Source: an uncultured Bacteroides sp. (GTDB lineage Bacteria > Bacteroidota > Bacteroidia > Bacteroidales > Bacteroidaceae). From it: a stretch of 64,000 nt of DNA. Each line of letters starts with the position of its first letter. Position 1 is the stretch's first letter. The stretch is taken from assembly GCF_959029255.1 (NCBI RefSeq), contig NZ_CAUFUE010000028.1, positions 5,583-69,582 of the forward strand, written 5' to 3'. A program made the translations under genes and the position numbers. The notes under the pieces are model-generated. The model searched no databases. It worked only from the letters and a program-made list of their open reading frames with translations, and was not told where the DNA came from. Shown here piece after piece: positions 40,765-50,168 of this stretch.

Positions 40765-43719
40765 ATGAAAAACAGATATTTAGTATTGATGTGTTTTGTC
40801 TTGCTCAGTTGGACCGCAGGCGCACAGATTAAAGTAACGGGAAAGATTAGTGATAACACCGGAGAACTCATTCCGGGAGCCACTATCCAGATTAAAGGAA
40901 CCGACACGGGATGTATTTCAGATATAGACGGTAATTATATCATAACAGTACCCAATCAGAACGCTGTATTGTGTTTCTCATTTATCGGTTACAATTCTCA
41001 GGAGGTTACGGTAGGCAGCCGTACACGAATTGATATAAGCCTTGAGCCCACTTCTATCGGTATCGACGAAGTAGTTGTAATCGGCTATGGTTCTACCCGG
41101 CGTAAAGACCTGACCGGTTCGGTGTCGTCCATAAAGAGTGAGTCGATACAAAATAAGCTTGTCACCTCTTTGGATGATGCGTTGGCTGGCGGAGTGGCCG
41201 GCCTGATGGTACAGTCCAGCGGAGGCCAACCGGGTGCCGCCTCTAACATGCTGATTCGTGGCGCCAATTCATTGACCGGCTCTACACAGCCGTTAATCGT
41301 CATCGATGGTTTTCCTATGTTCGATGCCGGAACTTCTTCCGGTGGAGGTATGTCTGACAAAAGCGGTTCGATGAGTGTATTCTCATTGGTCAATCCTGAT
41401 GATATCGCCTCAATTGAAGTGTTGAAAGATGCATCCGCCACTGCTATTTATGGAAATCGTGGTTCTAATGGTGTAATTTTGATTACTACCAAGAAAGGAC
41501 GCAAACAAGCAGGACATGTTCAATACAGTACTTATTTCGGTATACAGGAGCTTCCACGAAAATATGATATGATGAACTTTCAGGAGTATGCCCAATACCA
41601 GCATATTAAGAATCCCAGTAATAGCATGTTTACCAATCAGACTACAGGAGAGGCCTATCAATTTGACCCGAACTTACGTTCCATAGACTGGCAAGACGAG
41701 ATTTACCGTACCGGATTTGTTCAAAACCATTCATTGTCCGTTTCTAATTCCACAGAGAAAGCCAATTATCTGGCATCTGTTTCATATATGCAGAATCAAT
41801 CCATCATTAAGAATACAGATTGGAAGAAGCTGACAGCGAAGGTTGCCGTTGACTATAATGTTACGGATAAACTGAAAGTGGGCGCTGATATTAATTTCAG
41901 CCAAATCAAAGATGAGGGCATTCCTTCCGGAGGTGGCGACGGTACCGCTTTGGGGGCTATAATCGGTGCTATGCTGGCGCGTCCGTTTGTTCTCGACGAG
42001 ACTACTCAAAGTTACTTCCGCCGTGCCGGAGTTGGACAAAATATTTTGGATTCCGATATAGCCAGTTATAAAGATAATCCGCTGAATTTGATTGAAGCGG
42101 TACAGATGGATAAGATGATTCATAGAACAGTTCTCAATGGGTATGCGCAATATAATATTTTGAATGATTTGGTATTGAAAGTAACGGCAGGTTATGATGT
42201 TTATAAACTGAAAGACAGGCAGTATTATCCAAAATCAACACCAACCGGTAATTTGAACGATGGACTGGGTGTAATAGGAAGTGTTGACAACACAAGCTGG
42301 ATTAATGAAAACACATTGACATGGAGTCCTGTGTTTGGTAATCATCGTCTGAACATCATGGCAGGCGTATCGGAACAAGTGTGGAAAGGAGCAACCGACC
42401 GTACAGAGTTCTCTTCATTTGATAACGAATCTCTCGGCTACAACAATGCACAGATGGCTAAGAACTTTAAGTCCTATTCCGGTTCCAATGAAACTCATTA
42501 TGTTTCCTTGATAGGACGTGCCAATTACTCTTATAAAGGCAAGTATATGGCTACATTCACTGTTCGCCGCGATGCCACTTCGTTGTTTATCAACAATCGT
42601 TGGGGTACTTTCTACTCCGGAGCACTGGCCTATAATCTTATGGAAGAGGAATTTATGAAGAATATCAAACCGATTTCAAACTTGAAGCTGCGTGTCAGCT
42701 TAGGAGAAGTAGGTAACTCGAATGTACCCACTACAGGTGCCTATGCCCAGTTGTACAATACTAATCAAAGTTTTGGCAATCAGCTTTCTACCGGTTTGTC
42801 ACCCGCCAGCCTTGCCAATGAAGATTTGAAGTGGGAACGGACGCAGGAATGGAACTTCGGATTGGAACTCGGACTCTTCAAGGATCGTATCCAATTCTCG
42901 GCAGATTATTATATAAAGAATACGAAAGACCTGTTACTGGAAGCTCCCGTCCTTAATATTTCAGGATTTGAGAAGGCATGGCAAAATATCGGTCATTTGC
43001 GTAACCAAGGTATTGAACTTTCGCTTAACACAACGCTTATTGACCGTAAGGACTGGTTATGGACCTTCAATGCCAATTTTGCTATGAACCGTTCTAAAAT
43101 CGTCAAATTGGGACAGAATGGTGCTCCCATCTATTTGGCTGTGAATTATTTGTCAACGGGTGGCGGTTCGCAAGCCGTTATTTTGCGCGAAGGCGGTAAA
43201 GTGGGCGAAATTTACGGTTATGTAGTTGAAGGAGTATATGGCACTAATGATTTTAATGCGGATGGTACTCCCAAAAAAGGAGTGGCTGTGGCAGGCGTAG
43301 GCGAGAAGCCGGGATATATACGTTATAAGGATGTGAAGGCAGACGGTGCCATCACTACAGACGACAGGGACGTTATTGGTAATAGTATGCCGGATTTTTA
43401 CGGTGCATTCGGAACTTCCCTTTCCTATAAAGGTTTCCAACTCGACCTTGGTTTCCAATATTCTTGTGGAAATGATATTTATAATGCTAACTATGTACAG
43501 ACAGCCCGTTTTGACAAGACCTCCTATAATCAGATGAAATTCTTTGAAGAGCGCTGGACACCGGAAAATCCATCCAGTACTCAATATGCCGACATGCAAT
43601 ATGGGACAATGTCATCTGCTTTTGTAGAAGATGCCTCTTTCCTTCGCATCAAAACGGCACGGTTGAGTTATACCTTCCCACAGGCAATGTTGAGAAGACA
43701 AAGGTTATCAGTGGCCTGA
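40765..43719 (+). CDS. SusC/RagA TonB-dependent transporter, frameshifted near its 3' end
   Basis: 984 residues as read. It has a signal peptide (VLLSWTAGAQ), a carboxypeptidase-like domain, the TonB box DEVVVIGYG, the plug domain (VIDGFPMFD, LKDASATAIYGNRGSNGVILITTKKG) and most of the 22-strand barrel. The frame ends abnormally: after LSYTFP it shifts to QAMLRRQRLSVA and a stop, while the expected continuation (TGNVEKTKVISGLKIYVAGD and on) is in the frame starting at 43680. Restoring one base near 43677-43680 gives a normal ~1043-residue protein. It should import oligosaccharide with SusD, but as read the last barrel strands are missing. Confidence 0.93.
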   Translation: MKNRYLVLMCFVLLSWTAGAQIKVTGKISDNTGELIPGATIQIKGTDTGCISDIDGNYIITVPNQNAVLCFSFIGYNSQEVTVGSRTRIDISLEPTSIGIDEVVVIGYGSTRRKDLTGSVSSIKSESIQNKLVTSLDDALAGGVAGLMVQSSGGQPGAASNMLIRGANSLTGSTQPLIVIDGFPMFDAGTSSGGGMSDKSGSMSVFSLVNPDDIASIEVLKDASATAIYGNRGSNGVILITTKKGRKQAGHVQYSTYFGIQELPRKYDMMNFQEYAQYQHIKNPSNSMFTNQTTGEAYQFDPNLRSIDWQDEIYRTGFVQNHSLSVSNSTEKANYLASVSYMQNQSIIKNTDWKKLTAKVAVDYNVTDKLKVGADINFSQIKDEGIPSGGGDGTALGAIIGAMLARPFVLDETTQSYFRRAGVGQNILDSDIASYKDNPLNLIEAVQMDKMIHRTVLNGYAQYNILNDLVLKVTAGYDVYKLKDRQYYPKSTPTGNLNDGLGVIGSVDNTSWINENTLTWSPVFGNHRLNIMAGVSEQVWKGATDRTEFSSFDNESLGYNNAQMAKNFKSYSGSNETHYVSLIGRANYSYKGKYMATFTVRRDATSLFINNRWGTFYSGALAYNLMEEEFMKNIKPISNLKLRVSLGEVGNSNVPTTGAYAQLYNTNQSFGNQLSTGLSPASLANEDLKWERTQEWNFGLELGLFKDRIQFSADYYIKNTKDLLLEAPVLNISGFEKAWQNIGHLRNQGIELSLNTTLIDRKDWLWTFNANFAMNRSKIVKLGQNGAPIYLAVNYLSTGGGSQAVILREGGKVGEIYGYVVEGVYGTNDFNADGTPKKGVAVAGVGEKPGYIRYKDVKADGAITTDDRDVIGNSMPDFYGAFGTSLSYKGFQLDLGFQYSCGNDIYNANYVQTARFDKTSYNQMKFFEERWTPENPSSTQYADMQYGTMSSAFVEDASFLRIKTARLSYTFPQAMLRRQRLSVA

Positions 43720-43895
43720 AGATTTATGTTGCGGGCGACAACCTCTACACATTCACGAACTATTCCGGATATGATCCTGAAATTCATACGGCGCAAAGTT
43801 CCGGTAGCATGACCGGGGCGCTTATGTCGGGATTTGATTATGGAGCATTTCCATTGGCAAGAACTTATTCGTTCGGTCTGAATCTTACATTCTGA
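43680..43895 (+). pseudogene. Out-of-frame C-terminal end of SusC
   Basis: This segment encodes the typical SusC ending in a different frame: TGNVEKTKVISGLKIYVAGD, then NLYTFTNYSGYDPEI and finally LARTYSFGLNLTF with a terminal Phe, as required for outer-membrane barrel assembly. It has no start codon of its own and lies 30 bases before susD. The loss of one base in the CTTCCCA stretch at 43675-43680 explains the split. It may be a real mutation or a sequencing error. Confidence 0.88.
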
Positions 43896-43925
43896 TACAC
43901 TATTAATCTCTAAAACTAAAAAATC

Positions 43926-45500
43926 ATGAAAAGATTTATTATACAATTGGTTCTCATAATGTTTCTCGGCGGATTTATGAATTCGTGCGACGATTTTCTG
44001 GATGTGCCATTGAAAAGCAGTGTTTCTACCTCTAACTTTTTCAACTCTCAAGAGGATTTTGAAGCAGCTTTGACCGGTGTTTATTACATGACTACTTCCG
44101 CTGAATGGGATCCGGGGCACCGCTGGGGAAACTATTTTCAGGGATTTCTGTATTTGGGCAGAGTAGGAACAGACGAATGTCTTAAAGAAGGAAATGATAC
44201 CCAGGGACAGATAAGTAATTACACGTTCACACCTACCAATCAGATTGTTTCTCGTACTTGGTTCGTGCAGTATATGGGTATTTCGCGTGCCAATCTGCTT
44301 ATAGATAAATTATTGGCTACCACTGTTGAAATGCCTCAGGCTGACAAAAACCGTATTTTGGGCGAAGCCTATTTTATGCGTGGATTTTTCTATTTTCAAC
44401 TTGCGCGCTATTTCGGAGAAGTTCCTCTGGTGCTGCACGAAGCTACTGACCTCGGTCAAGTAAGTACGGAGAAAGCCCCGCTTGCCAAAGTCTATGAGCA
44501 AATTGTATCCGATTTTACAAATGCGGAATCATTGTTGCCGGTCAATAATACCAATGGACATGCACAAATGTATGCAGCGACTACTTTTCTTGCGAAAACT
44601 TATTTGCAAATGGCAGGAGAACTTTTGAAGGATCCTAATGCCGCGGCTTTGGCGGAAAAAGCGGCTTACAGAGTAATTAAAAGTGGTAAGTTCAGTCTGG
44701 TAAAAGATTATTTCAGTTTGTTTGACGCAAGCAATGAATATAGTTCGGAATATATCTTTGATATTGACTTTTCCGATCAGCCTACCGGCAATTATGGAGG
44801 ACAGGTAGGCACCACCGAAGGTGTCGATAATCCTTGGGACCTTTATTGGAGAGAAATATTATGCTGCCAGGAGTTCTATGAAAAATTTAATGAGAAAGAC
44901 CTTCGCCGGGATGCTATCGCTACTTTCCGCTGGGAGAATGATGAGAATGGACAACCCGTGAAAGTTGATAACCTGGAGAGCAGTGGAAATACTTATTATG
45001 TTTATAAATTCCGCCATCCTATCAAGGCTGAAGACCGTGGCTCCAATTGGAAAAACTGGTCAAATCCTATTAACTTCCCGGTGACCCGCTACTCTGATGT
45101 ATTGCTGATGTATGCAGAAGCTGTAAATCGCGCTCATAATGGTCCTACACCCGAAGCATTGGAATATGTAAATCAAGTGCGCCGCCGTGGTTTTGGGAAA
45201 GATATAAACACTCCTGATAGCCAAATAGACCTGCCTATGATGGGAGCTGAGGCGTTTAATGATGCCATATTGCAGGAGAGAAGTTTTGAGCTATGCTTTG
45301 AAGGCCACAGGTGGGCGGACTTGGTACGTTTTGGTAAGTTGGAAACTGCTGTGAAGTCACTTGGCAAATATGACAGGACTAAAGAATTGACGCAGCAAGC
45401 CAATAATTTCAAGCCCAAGCATCTCTATTTACCGATACCTCAGGATGCTATTGATTCTTCTCATGGCAGAATTGCGCAAAATCCTCTGTGGGTTAATTGA
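43926..45500 (+). CDS. SusD/RagB outer-membrane lipoprotein
   Basis: A 524-residue surface lipoprotein that caps the SusC channel and captures glycan. The lipobox GGFMNSC gives Cys21, followed by DDFLDVPLKS, the usual SusD opening. Four TPR-like helices are recognisable (GEAYFMRGFFYFQLARYFGEVPLV, then KVYEQIVSDFTNAESLLP), and the late RYSDVLLMYAEAVNRAH and LQERSFELCFEGHRWADLVRFG motifs are diagnostic. The ending PIPQDAIDSSHGRIAQNPLW is also standard. It lies 30 bases after the true end of SusC. Complete and normal in length. Confidence 0.96.
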   Translation: MKRFIIQLVLIMFLGGFMNSCDDFLDVPLKSSVSTSNFFNSQEDFEAALTGVYYMTTSAEWDPGHRWGNYFQGFLYLGRVGTDECLKEGNDTQGQISNYTFTPTNQIVSRTWFVQYMGISRANLLIDKLLATTVEMPQADKNRILGEAYFMRGFFYFQLARYFGEVPLVLHEATDLGQVSTEKAPLAKVYEQIVSDFTNAESLLPVNNTNGHAQMYAATTFLAKTYLQMAGELLKDPNAAALAEKAAYRVIKSGKFSLVKDYFSLFDASNEYSSEYIFDIDFSDQPTGNYGGQVGTTEGVDNPWDLYWREILCCQEFYEKFNEKDLRRDAIATFRWENDENGQPVKVDNLESSGNTYYVYKFRHPIKAEDRGSNWKNWSNPINFPVTRYSDVLLMYAEAVNRAHNGPTPEALEYVNQVRRRGFGKDINTPDSQIDLPMMGAEAFNDAILQERSFELCFEGHRWADLVRFGKLETAVKSLGKYDRTKELTQQANNFKPKHLYLPIPQDAIDSSHGRIAQNPLWVN

Positions 45501-45523
45501 TTATTAATAATAAAAGAACTGTT

Positions 45524-46627
45524 ATGAAATATTTGACAATACTATTGGGACTGCTGGTTATGACGGCTTGCAGTAAAGAATTGAATCTGGCATCTAAATA
45601 TGCACAACCGAATAATGCGGAAGATGCCCCGGAAGAACAACCTGAAGAAGTAAAAGAATGGAATCAATATCAATTGAGCGAAGCTTACTCTATCAACCAG
45701 CAAGGGATAGACTTGGAGGGGTATTGGCCGGATGGAAAACTTTGTGTTCTTCCCGCTTCCAATGGTGGTGGATATATCTGCTTCTGGGCTGAGAAATATT
45801 CGTATAGGACGGAAGCTTCAAGCACTCGCCTGGAGGACCATGTTTCTCAGGTTACGGTAGAAAACCGGGTATTCGGGCAAGGTATTACCGATATTGATGG
45901 CTTTTCGGATGGAGGAAGTTGGTTTATAGGAATTCATAGACTGGCAGGAAACAAACTGGTTGGCTTTTTTCATGCTGAAAGTCATTGGAAGACGGGCAGT
46001 GGTGCTTACAAAAGTTTAGGCGTGGCTTATTCGGAAGATGAAGGCAGAACTTGGACTAAGGGAGATAAATTCCTGAGTACTAATGTGCCTAAACCGGAAA
46101 AGGCTGCCTGGTGTGGATTGGGTGATGGCTGTGTGGTTTATAATCCGGTGAGGAAGCAATATATCTGTTATTATTCTGCAAACGATGGAGTTGATTACAG
46201 AATTTGTATGGCGGTTTCGAGTGATTCCCAAGGAGCGGCTCATACCTGGCAGAAATGGGACGGGAAAGAATTTACCGTAGAAGGTTGCAATGCGGATACC
46301 CAATTAGGAGGTAAAGATGTCTCGATTGAAGCTTTGTCCAAAGTAGCCGGAGCAAATCCCTCTGTTCTCTGGAACAGTTATCTCGAACGTTGGGTTATGG
46401 TTTATTCCAGTTGGTCGGGCTCTATTTATATGAGTTCGAGCAAAGATGGAATTGCTTGGGAAACGCCTATAAAGGTTTTTGAAAACTCCGGGAAAGTCAC
46501 CTATCCCAATCTGATTGGTATTTCGGGGGATAGCGAAGCAGACAAGACTTTACGCCTTTATTATGGTGATGCCCAGAAAGATAATGGCATACGTAATTTA
46601 GTTTATCGGACAATAGAGTATAAATGA
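45524..46627 (+). CDS. Secreted lipoprotein with Asp-box (sialidase-like) beta-propeller
   Basis: About 367 residues. MKYLTILLGLLVMTACSKE is a lipoprotein signal with Cys16, followed by a Pro/Glu-rich linker (APEEQPEEVKEW). Two Asp-box motifs are visible: SEDEGRTW near residue 169 and SSSKDGIAW near residue 310, which place it in a sialidase or GH43-like propeller fold. Catalytic residues of true sialidases (Arg triad, Tyr) cannot be identified with confidence, so it may be a glycoside hydrolase of another family or a binding protein. The start at 45524 is chosen over an upstream ATG that overlaps susD. Its stop overlaps the GH110 start. Confidence 0.72.
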   Translation: MKYLTILLGLLVMTACSKELNLASKYAQPNNAEDAPEEQPEEVKEWNQYQLSEAYSINQQGIDLEGYWPDGKLCVLPASNGGGYICFWAEKYSYRTEASSTRLEDHVSQVTVENRVFGQGITDIDGFSDGGSWFIGIHRLAGNKLVGFFHAESHWKTGSGAYKSLGVAYSEDEGRTWTKGDKFLSTNVPKPEKAAWCGLGDGCVVYNPVRKQYICYYSANDGVDYRICMAVSSDSQGAAHTWQKWDGKEFTVEGCNADTQLGGKDVSIEALSKVAGANPSVLWNSYLERWVMVYSSWSGSIYMSSSKDGIAWETPIKVFENSGKVTYPNLIGISGDSEADKTLRLYYGDAQKDNGIRNLVYRTIEYK

Positions 46628-48477
46628 TGAGAAAACTAATAGTTATTATAATCGGACTGGTAGCGTGTACTCTGCACGCTACAGCCGATAGGAAAGAAAT
46701 AAGGATTGATAAAGTAGAGCAGATAAAGGATTATACTCCCATTGTCAATAAAATCCTGGAAGAGCATCCTCAGGGAGATATCTGTTTGACGTTTGGTTCC
46801 GGTGTCTTTCCCTTTTATCCTGAAAAGGCAAGAGGGCGATATTTATGTGTGTCTAATAATGATAACGGATATAAACGAGTAGTTTTCAATCTGACGGATA
46901 TGCAGAATGTTGTTATTAAGGGCGATAGTACAACTTTATTACTACATGGTAAATTGACTCCTTTCTTGCTTTCATGCAGTAAGCAAATCAACATATCAGG
47001 CGTGGATATAGATTATGATTGTCCATTTGTTTTTGAGGGAAAAGTTATAGCAAATAGCCCTGAGGAACACAGTTTCACTTTACAAGTGCATCCTGATAAC
47101 CCTTATTATATAAAAGACAATCGTTTGTTTTTTAAGGGATATGACTGGGAATCACCACTTGGTGAGAATATCGTTTTTTTACCGGAAACACATTCACCTA
47201 TCTATAATACATCTCTTTATGAACATGCCTGGCACACCAGGGAACTGAAAGCTGAAGAAATATCTCCGGGAGTTGTCAAGTTTAGTGATATGATGTCAAA
47301 AGAGGTGCCGCCTGTTGGAACTGTATATACAGATAAGGGACCGCACGGCAAAAATCGGGAAGTGCCCGGATTTATCATACAGCATTGCTCTGAAATCCAA
47401 TTAAGCGGGATTAATGTATACCGCACGGGGGCAATGGCATTGATAGCCGAGAAAAGCAATAATCTCTCATTGGATTCCTTCAATATCTGTCTGCACGATA
47501 ATTCCGACCGGATGATTTCTGCATCTGCTGATGCCACCCATTTTGTTGGATGCAAGGGGGATATCCTGATAAAGAACTGCCGTTTTGAAGGTATGCTTGA
47601 TGATGCAAGCAATATACACGCCACCTATATGAAAGTGGATGATATACTAGATTGGAATACGGTCGGCGCTTCTTTCGGACATTTTCAGCAGGAAGGTTAT
47701 GATTTTGGTAATAAGGGTGATAGTATTGCTTTTGTAAACAGGGCGGACCTGACGGTAATGGCCAAAGGAAAAATCACTCGTGTAATTCAGTTGAACGAGA
47801 ACTATTACCGGATAGAAACAGATGTTGATGTACGTCCCTTCCATGATAAAAAGTTGAGTATTGCTAACCTGAGTGATAATGCAAAGGTACGTATAAGCAA
47901 GTGTTCCGTTCGCCACAACCGGGCGCGTAGTTTGCTCATTTCCACAGGTGGGCCGGTGCTGATTGAAGATTGTTATTTTGCCTCTATGATGGCGGGGATA
48001 CGTATTTGTGGAGATGCAAACTATTGGTATGAATCCGGTAATGTAAAAGATGTCACTATTCGCAATAATACGTTTGAAGATTTGGGTCTTGGCGGACACG
48101 CTCCGCAAGCTATCTTGCAAATAGACCCGGTGATTCCACCTAAAGAACGTAAGAATGTTTGTTACCATGGTACCATACGTTTTGAGAATAACTTGATTCG
48201 CGCTTTTGATACGCAGGTTATTTATGCATTGAGCGTTGATAGCTTGATTATTACAGGGAACAGGTTTATTGACTCGCAGTCATATCCTCCTCTATTTCCC
48301 GGATTGTCGGTTATTGATGTACAATATTGTAATAATATAGTGGTAAAGCAGAATGACTTTAAGAACTGGCAGAAAGGTGCTACGCTCAGTATTAAGGAGT
48401 GTAAGTTTCAGAAATTAGACAAGAAAATGCCATTGGAGATTGTAGTAAATGCTAATCGGTATTTTTATCAGGAGTAG
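46624..48477 (+). CDS. Alpha-1,3-galactosidase-like glycoside hydrolase, family GH110
   Basis: A 617-residue right-handed parallel beta-helix protein with a signal peptide (LVACTLHATA). It resembles the Bacteroides GH110 alpha-1,3-galactosidases, which cut terminal alpha-1,3-galactose from blood group B and linear B structures with inversion. The most telling stretch is near residues 298-335: a DRMISASADATHFVGCKGDI segment and CRFEGMLDDASNIHATY, where the paired Asp in LDDASN is the likely acidic site. Beta-helix rungs continue (VRISKCSVRHNRARSLLIST). The ATG overlaps the previous stop by four bases. It is the last gene of the PUL and its presence suggests the target glycan. Confidence 0.85.
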   Translation: MMRKLIVIIIGLVACTLHATADRKEIRIDKVEQIKDYTPIVNKILEEHPQGDICLTFGSGVFPFYPEKARGRYLCVSNNDNGYKRVVFNLTDMQNVVIKGDSTTLLLHGKLTPFLLSCSKQINISGVDIDYDCPFVFEGKVIANSPEEHSFTLQVHPDNPYYIKDNRLFFKGYDWESPLGENIVFLPETHSPIYNTSLYEHAWHTRELKAEEISPGVVKFSDMMSKEVPPVGTVYTDKGPHGKNREVPGFIIQHCSEIQLSGINVYRTGAMALIAEKSNNLSLDSFNICLHDNSDRMISASADATHFVGCKGDILIKNCRFEGMLDDASNIHATYMKVDDILDWNTVGASFGHFQQEGYDFGNKGDSIAFVNRADLTVMAKGKITRVIQLNENYYRIETDVDVRPFHDKKLSIANLSDNAKVRISKCSVRHNRARSLLISTGGPVLIEDCYFASMMAGIRICGDANYWYESGNVKDVTIRNNTFEDLGLGGHAPQAILQIDPVIPPKERKNVCYHGTIRFENNLIRAFDTQVIYALSVDSLIITGNRFIDSQSYPPLFPGLSVIDVQYCNNIVVKQNDFKNWQKGATLSIKECKFQKLDKKMPLEIVVNANRYFYQE

Positions 48478-48515
48478 AATACCCGAAATATCATTTCTTA
48501 GATTATTAATTTACA

Positions 48516-48562
48516 GGGGGCTGTCTGACTTTCAATAGCTAGACAGCCCCCATGTTTCTTTT
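48516..48562 (+). terminator. Terminator of the PUL operon
   Basis: Perfect 11-bp stem GGGGGCTGTCT / AGACAGCCCCC (48516-48526 with 48541-48551) followed by ATGTTTCTTTTG. It may also serve the convergent dusB transcript. Confidence 0.8.
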
Positions 48563-48582
48563 GTATAACCTTTTGAATTTAT

Positions 48583-49563
48583 TTAAGGTAGCAGCGGTTC
48601 AATTTCATTGAAGATGCGATATAAATCTTCTTTCGTCTCTGCCCGTAGCATCGCTATCCTCGTATCCCGGAAATTGGGAATACCCTTGAACAACGGACTC
48701 GCTGCCAGATGGCGGCGTACATGCAGAATACCCCGGCGTTCATCTAGCAGATTGACGCTGTCTTCCACTTCTTGTCGGAGCACATTCAGCCGCCATGTTG
48801 AACTCAACGGAGGTAGTTCCTCTCCGGTTTCCAGATAGTGCTTTACTTCCTTGAAGAACCATGGGCGACCGAAGCTGGCGCGCCCTATCATGATGGCATC
48901 TACTCCATAAAGGTCGAAACACTCCTTGGCTCTTTGAGGTGTGGTGATGTCACCATTACCGATGATAGGAATATGCATGCGTGGATTTTTCTTCACTTCC
49001 CCGATGAGCGTCCAGTCCGCTTCACCGGTGTACATTTGGGCACGGGTACGGCCGTGGATGGTAAGTGCGGCAATTCCGCAATCCTGTAGCTGTTCGGCAA
49101 GGTCTACAATGATTTTGTTGTTCGCGTCCCAACCCAAGCGCGTCTTCACGGTCACGGGTATCTTCACTGCATCTACCACGGCACGGGTAATCTCCAGCAT
49201 CTTGGGTACGTTTTGCAGCATGCCCGCCCCGGCGCCTTTGCCTGCCACCCGCTTCACGGGACAACCGAAATTAATATCCAATATATCAGGACGAGCCTGC
49301 TCCACGATGCGTGCGGCCTCCACCATCGTATCCGTGTCTCTGCCATATATCTGTATAGCTACGGGACGTTCTTCATCACTGATATTCAGCTTCTGCTCCG
49401 TCTTGCTCACAGAGCGTATCAGGGCATCGGCAGATACGAATTCGGTATATACCATATCCGCTCCAAACTTCTTGCACATCAGGCGGAAAGCCGGGTCGGT
49501 AACGTCTTCCATCGGAGCTAAGAATACAGAGCGTTCGCCTAGATTTATAGAACCTATCTTCAT
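48583..49563 (-). CDS. dusB: tRNA-dihydrouridine synthase
   Basis: A 326-residue FMN enzyme that reduces uridines in the D-loop of tRNA. The TIM barrel shows LAPMEDVTDPAFR at the N-terminus, the active-site DINFGCPVKRVAGKGAGAGM near residue 95 with its Cys, VKTRLGWD, and the FMN phosphate-binding IIGNGDITTP and DAIMIGRASFGRPW. The subgroup (DusB) is inferred from these motifs. It is divergent from the DUF2059 gene with tight, back-to-back promoters, and converges on the PUL. Length is normal. Confidence 0.94.
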   Translation of the reverse strand: MKIGSINLGERSVFLAPMEDVTDPAFRLMCKKFGADMVYTEFVSADALIRSVSKTEQKLNISDEERPVAIQIYGRDTDTMVEAARIVEQARPDILDINFGCPVKRVAGKGAGAGMLQNVPKMLEITRAVVDAVKIPVTVKTRLGWDANNKIIVDLAEQLQDCGIAALTIHGRTRAQMYTGEADWTLIGEVKKNPRMHIPIIGNGDITTPQRAKECFDLYGVDAIMIGRASFGRPWFFKEVKHYLETGEELPPLSSTWRLNVLRQEVEDSVNLLDERRGILHVRRHLAASPLFKGIPNFRDTRIAMLRAETKEDLYRIFNEIEPLLP

Positions 49564-49594
49564 GAATAGATTGAACTAAATGATTATTTCGCTG

Positions 49595-49622
49595 CAAAAA
49601 TACAGAAAAAAGATTACCTTTG
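49595..49622. promoter_or_regulatory. Back-to-back -7 boxes for dusB and the DUF2059 gene
   Basis: Minus-strand TATTTTTG (49602 to 49595) for dusB and plus-strand TACCTTTG (49615-49622) for the DUF2059 gene are separated by only 12 bases. The -33 regions therefore overlap the opposing promoter, so the two may compete. Confidence 0.55.
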
Positions 49623-49653
49623 TATCATTCATTCATTTAACAGATGTGGAATT

Positions 49654-50112
49654 ATGAAAAAAGACTTGGTTTTAGTTGCGATGTGTGTGGCAATGTTGTT
49701 TGCGGTCATCCCTTCGGTTTCGGCACAGGCGGTGAGTAGCGAGTACAAGGTTGAACTGAAAAAAATGCTGGAACTATCCGGCTCTATGGAATCGGCAAAG
49801 ACTATTGTGCCACAGATGGTTTCTATGTTGAAGCAGCAAAATCAGGCTTCTGCTTCTTTTTGGGATAATTTTCAGAAGAAGTGGGAAGAAAAGTTCAGTG
49901 GTAAGCTGGTGGAGCTTTATGCTCCCGTCTATCAGAAATATCTGACACTGGATGACTTGAAGAAGATTGTCGTTTTCTATGAATCGCCTGTCGGGAAGAA
50001 ACTGGCCGCTTCTACTCCTTCCATGATGGTTGAGGGTATGCAGATAGGACAAAAGCTGGGAATGGAGATTGCCACTGAATTTCAACAGGAATTGCAGATG
50101 CAGGGAAAATAA
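49654..50112 (+). CDS. DUF2059 domain protein, exported
   Basis: A 152-residue protein with a clear signal peptide (LVAMCVAMLFAVIPSVSAQA), so periplasmic. The body is the helical DUF2059 domain: a LKKMLELSGSMESAKTIVPQM helix, then the conserved YAPVYQKYLTLDDLKKIVVFYESPVGKKLA motif with its FYxSPxGKK core. The function of the family is unknown. It has its own -7 box and is followed by a U32 gene 56 bases on, possibly in one transcript. Complete. Confidence 0.88.
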   Translation: MKKDLVLVAMCVAMLFAVIPSVSAQAVSSEYKVELKKMLELSGSMESAKTIVPQMVSMLKQQNQASASFWDNFQKKWEEKFSGKLVELYAPVYQKYLTLDDLKKIVVFYESPVGKKLAASTPSMMVEGMQIGQKLGMEIATEFQQELQMQGK

Positions 50113-50168
50113 TGTCTCTCCTGCAACGTCGTTTGCAGACAGTTCCTTTTATTATAATGATGTAATTT

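Noticed and set aside
40765..43719. Programmed frameshift or phase variation in SusC
   Set aside because: The site has only three consecutive C and no slippery heptamer or stem, so a simple mutation or sequencing error is more likely.
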